This document shows, piece by piece, positions 7,203-9,260 of a stretch of 9,260 bases of DNA (positions within the stretch are counted from its first letter, which is position 1; each line of letters starts with the position of its first letter). Where the stretch lies: positions 1 through 9,260 of the forward strand of contig JALQSZ010000048.1 of assembly GCA_023264135.1 (NCBI GenBank), written 5' to 3'. This stretch comes from Acidimicrobiales bacterium (GTDB taxonomy: Bacteria > Actinomycetota > Acidimicrobiia > Acidimicrobiales > Acidimicrobilacustridaceae). Below the pieces are notes generated by a model that saw nothing but the letters and a program-made list of their open reading frames with translations, was not told where the DNA came from and did no database searches. Both the position numbers and the translations under genes were made by a program.

Positions 7203-7209
7203 CGCTCTC

Positions 7210-8217
7210 GTGAAACTCGCCTTCGCCGGAGCCGGAACGATGTCAGTCGTCCATGCGATGGCTGCAGCCGCAACCGGCACCGGTGTACACGCCCTCGCTT
7301 CGCGTACACCAGAGCGTGCCAATGAGCGGGCTGCGCAGTTTGGGGCCGCAGTCGTCACCTTCGACGAACTCCCCGCCGGAGCCGATGCCGTCGTGGTGTG
7401 CACTCCTCCGGATCGACATGCACACGACACACTGCAGGCGATTCGCGCCGGCGTAGTGGTCATGGTTGAGAAACCCCTTGCCACCACGTTGGGCGAGGCC
7501 GACCAACTTGTCGATGCCGGCGGCCGACTGCTGTATGCCGAAAACCTCGCCTTCTCTCCCCTAGTCGTTGCGACGCACCAATTGGTGTCCCAAATCGGAC
7601 AACTCGAATTCATAGAAATCCGCCAACTTTCACCGCGCCCAACGTGGGGCGACTTCCTCGACCCTGCTCGTGGTGGTGGCGTTCTTTTTGATCTTGGTTC
7701 GCATGCTGTCGCTCTCGCTTTACTTCTCGCTGGCGCCGATGCACCGGTTTCCGTCGAAGCCACTCTGAGTCGAAGTACTGATATTCATGTCGATGACGAC
7801 GCCGAGGTCTTCATCACCTTCGCCTCCGGATTGCGGGCGCGCATCGAAACGAACTGGACCAATCCCGATGCAGTCTGGGACATTCAGGTTTCAAGCAGCA
7901 CCGGCGTCGTTCGCACAGAGTTGATGCCGCAGCCGAGTATCGAGCACAACGGTGATCCCATCGCACTCGCTCCGACACTCAGTGATGTCGATCCTCACCT
8001 CGACCAACTTGGGTACATCGCGCAGATGCAGATGCTGCAAGACATCGTGAATGGCTCACCATCTCCAATCGACGCAGGCTTTGGTCGTCGTGTACTCGAA
8101 GTTCTGTGTGCCGCCTATTCCGCGGCTCGGGTTCCTGGATCCACCGTGCCGCTTCCGTTTACTGGCGCTCGGAATCTGACGCCTCATCAACTCTGGAGCG
8201 ATACGGTCGGCCCATGA
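7210..8217 (+). CDS. Gfo/Idh/MocA-family NAD(P)-dependent oxidoreductase
   Basis: A 335-aa two-domain dehydrogenase, a typical length for the family. An N-terminal Rossmann fold starts at once with KLAFAGAGTMSVVHA (Gly7, Gly9 and His15 of the GxGxxxxxH pattern). TPPDRHAH (65-72) and EKPLA (87-91, with catalytic Lys88) follow. The C-terminal sheet domain has GGGVLFDLGSH (155-165), giving the conserved Asp161 and His165, but the acid usually three residues after that His is Ala168. The family oxidises or reduces hydroxyl/keto groups of sugars, inositols and related small molecules; the substrate here is unknown. Translation must begin at GTG 7210 or close to it, because the Rossmann motif is at the very N-terminus. 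No ribosome site is visible and a leaderless transcript is likely. The stop overlaps the sulfotransferase start (ATGA), so the two are translationally coupled. Confidence 0.92.
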   Translation: MKLAFAGAGTMSVVHAMAAAATGTGVHALASRTPERANERAAQFGAAVVTFDELPAGADAVVVCTPPDRHAHDTLQAIRAGVVVMVEKPLATTLGEADQLVDAGGRLLYAENLAFSPLVVATHQLVSQIGQLEFIEIRQLSPRPTWGDFLDPARGGGVLFDLGSHAVALALLLAGADAPVSVEATLSRSTDIHVDDDAEVFITFASGLRARIETNWTNPDAVWDIQVSSSTGVVRTELMPQPSIEHNGDPIALAPTLSDVDPHLDQLGYIAQMQMLQDIVNGSPSPIDAGFGRRVLEVLCAAYSAARVPGSTVPLPFTGARNLTPHQLWSDTVGP

Positions 8218-9260
8218 CCGACCTCAACGTTGACGCAATTCTTGCTGAGTCCTCACGCCGAGCCGAAGGTCGCACCGACCTTGGCGATGGCAACGAGTTC
8301 TTCCTAGAAGGGCTTGGCCGATTCATGGACTCGTTGCACGCCGACGCGCAACTCAATGCAACTGGCGAATTCATCGCCAGTGAGCGCGCGCTTCTGCACA
8401 CCGTCAACCGATTGAACTACACCGCAGATCGCGCGACGTATCCAGAAATCGCGAAACAAAAAATCGAAAAGCCGGTGTTCATCATCGGCATGCCTCGCAC
8501 CGGCACCACGATCCTGCACGACATCCTCGCTCAGGACCCGGCAAACCGCGCGCCGCTCACTTGGGAATGCATGTTTCCGTCTCCCCCGCCTCGAGCAGAA
8601 ACCTTTGCGACCGATCCGCGAATTGCGATGTGCGCTGCAACCATGCCACCGATCGAAGAACAGCAGCTCAAAGCGATTCACCCACTCGGTGCGGAACTCA
8701 CACAGGAATGCGTCACCCTCATGGGTGAATCCATGTGCACCCCGCTCTTTCATAACCAATTCAATGTTTCGAGTTACCAGACCTGGACCGACCGCGACGC
8801 AGATTGGTCGAACGTCTACGACTTTCATTTGAAGCAGTTGCAACACATGCAGGCGTTCAATATGCAGGACCGATGGGTGCTGAAAACCGGGGCGCACCTT
8901 TGGGGCCTTGAACATCTCCTTGCCACCTACCCCGATGCGCGCATTGTGTTCACCCACCGCGATCCGGTGAAGTCGATGACCTCCTATGCCTCTCTCACCA
9001 CGATCGTCCGCAACGTAGGAAGCGACCACGTCGATCCTCACCAAGTTGCCGCCGACTGGATCCCCCGACTTCGCGATGTGTTGATGCATGGCGTCAATGT
9101 GCGAAAGGCCCAGGAGTATCCCGACGCGATCTTCTACGACATGATGTTCCGCGACTTCATCACGGATCAGTTCGGTGTCATCACGCAGATCTACGACGCG
9201 CTCGGCCTACCAATGACAGATGAAGCGGCTCGTGGAATGCAGGCATTCATCGACGCGAAC
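8214..9260 (+). CDS. PAPS-dependent sulfotransferase family protein (Sulfotransfer_3), C-terminus cut by window edge
   Basis: ATG 8214 opens a frame that stays open for 349 codons to the end of the window. The frame holds both PAPS-binding signatures: the 5'-phosphosulfate loop FIIGMPRTGTT (89-99) and the 3'-phosphate segment RIVFTHRDPVKSM (243-255), with Arg249 and Ser254 as the likely phosphate contacts. The first 85 residues are a helical, acidic lead-in seen in the large actinobacterial branch of this family. These enzymes transfer sulfate from PAPS to a hydroxyl or amine of a small molecule or lipid; the acceptor cannot be deduced. The start overlaps the oxidoreductase stop by 4 bp (ATGA). 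The nearest GGAG is 15 nt upstream, too far for good initiation, so translation probably depends on coupling. Probably only several dozen residues are missing at the C-terminus. Confidence 0.92.
   Translation, partial: MTDLNVDAILAESSRRAEGRTDLGDGNEFFLEGLGRFMDSLHADAQLNATGEFIASERALLHTVNRLNYTADRATYPEIAKQKIEKPVFIIGMPRTGTTILHDILAQDPANRAPLTWECMFPSPPPRAETFATDPRIAMCAATMPPIEEQQLKAIHPLGAELTQECVTLMGESMCTPLFHNQFNVSSYQTWTDRDADWSNVYDFHLKQLQHMQAFNMQDRWVLKTGAHLWGLEHLLATYPDARIVFTHRDPVKSMTSYASLTTIVRNVGSDHVDPHQVAADWIPRLRDVLMHGVNVRKAQEYPDAIFYDMMFRDFITDQFGVITQIYDALGLPMTDEAARGMQAFIDAN

Noticed and set aside
7104..7763. Minus-strand frame of 219 codons spanning the divergent gap
   Set aside because: It covers both the promoter gap and the Rossmann domain of the plus-strand oxidoreductase. 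It has Ala/Ser/Thr/Arg-rich shadow composition and no motif.
8304..9089. Open frame of 261 codons on the minus strand
   Set aside because: It is antisense to the sulfotransferase, whose PAPS-binding motifs and continuous frame are convincing. The minus-strand product resembles no family I know.
1..9260. CRISPR array, tRNA/rRNA genes, insertion sequence ends, defence or phage genes
   Set aside because: I saw no regularly spaced direct repeats, no tRNA-like cloverleaf or rRNA stretches, no transposase or integrase motifs. Coding density by metabolic and envelope genes leaves no gap above about 50 bp.

Overview
The window looks like chromosomal DNA of a moderately GC-rich actinobacterium, most likely of the Acidimicrobiia type (Ilumatobacter or Microthrix relatives). 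This is an inference from several signs: a class A penicillin-binding protein with a long Thr/Ser tail, a coiled-coil zinc-ribbon protein next to it, a tandem-fused family III CoA-transferase, and a Sulfotransfer_3-type sulfotransferase. No rRNA, tRNA, CRISPR array, insertion sequence or phage gene was seen.

The left three quarters (1-7161) is one minus-strand series of five genes. In transcription order they are: a 784-aa double-domain CaiB/BaiF CoA-transferase (7161-4807), a 387-aa metal-dependent amidohydrolase of the COG2159/ACMSD type (4755-3592), a crotonase-fold enoyl-CoA hydratase/isomerase (3592-2810), a bifunctional class A PBP (2769 or 2781 down to 604), and a coiled-coil protein of the C4 zinc-ribbon family (562 to beyond the left edge). 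Gaps are 51, -1, about 28-40 and 41 bp, and no terminator is visible, so they may be co-transcribed. The first three fit a small acyl-CoA degradation module: CoA activation by transfer, then hydration or isomerisation, with a hydrolase or decarboxylase acting on the same substrate. The substrate cannot be read from the sequence. The last two belong to cell-envelope and housekeeping functions.

The right quarter (7210-9260) is on the plus strand: a Gfo/Idh/MocA-family NAD(P)-dependent oxidoreductase (7210-8217), overlapped by 4 bp (ATGA) by a PAPS-dependent sulfotransferase (8214 to beyond the right edge). The tight coupling suggests joint action on one small molecule or lipid head group.

The two transcription units diverge from a 48-bp gap (7162-7209). 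It carries a mirrored pair of TACCGT hexamers, each 7-8 nt from its start codon, as expected for back-to-back leaderless or near-leaderless actinobacterial promoters, or for a shared operator. Overall the window is mostly recognisable metabolism. The points most worth a second look are this promoter pair, the unequal active sites of the fused CoA-transferase, the altered catalytic positions of the crotonase, and the oxidoreductase-sulfotransferase pair.
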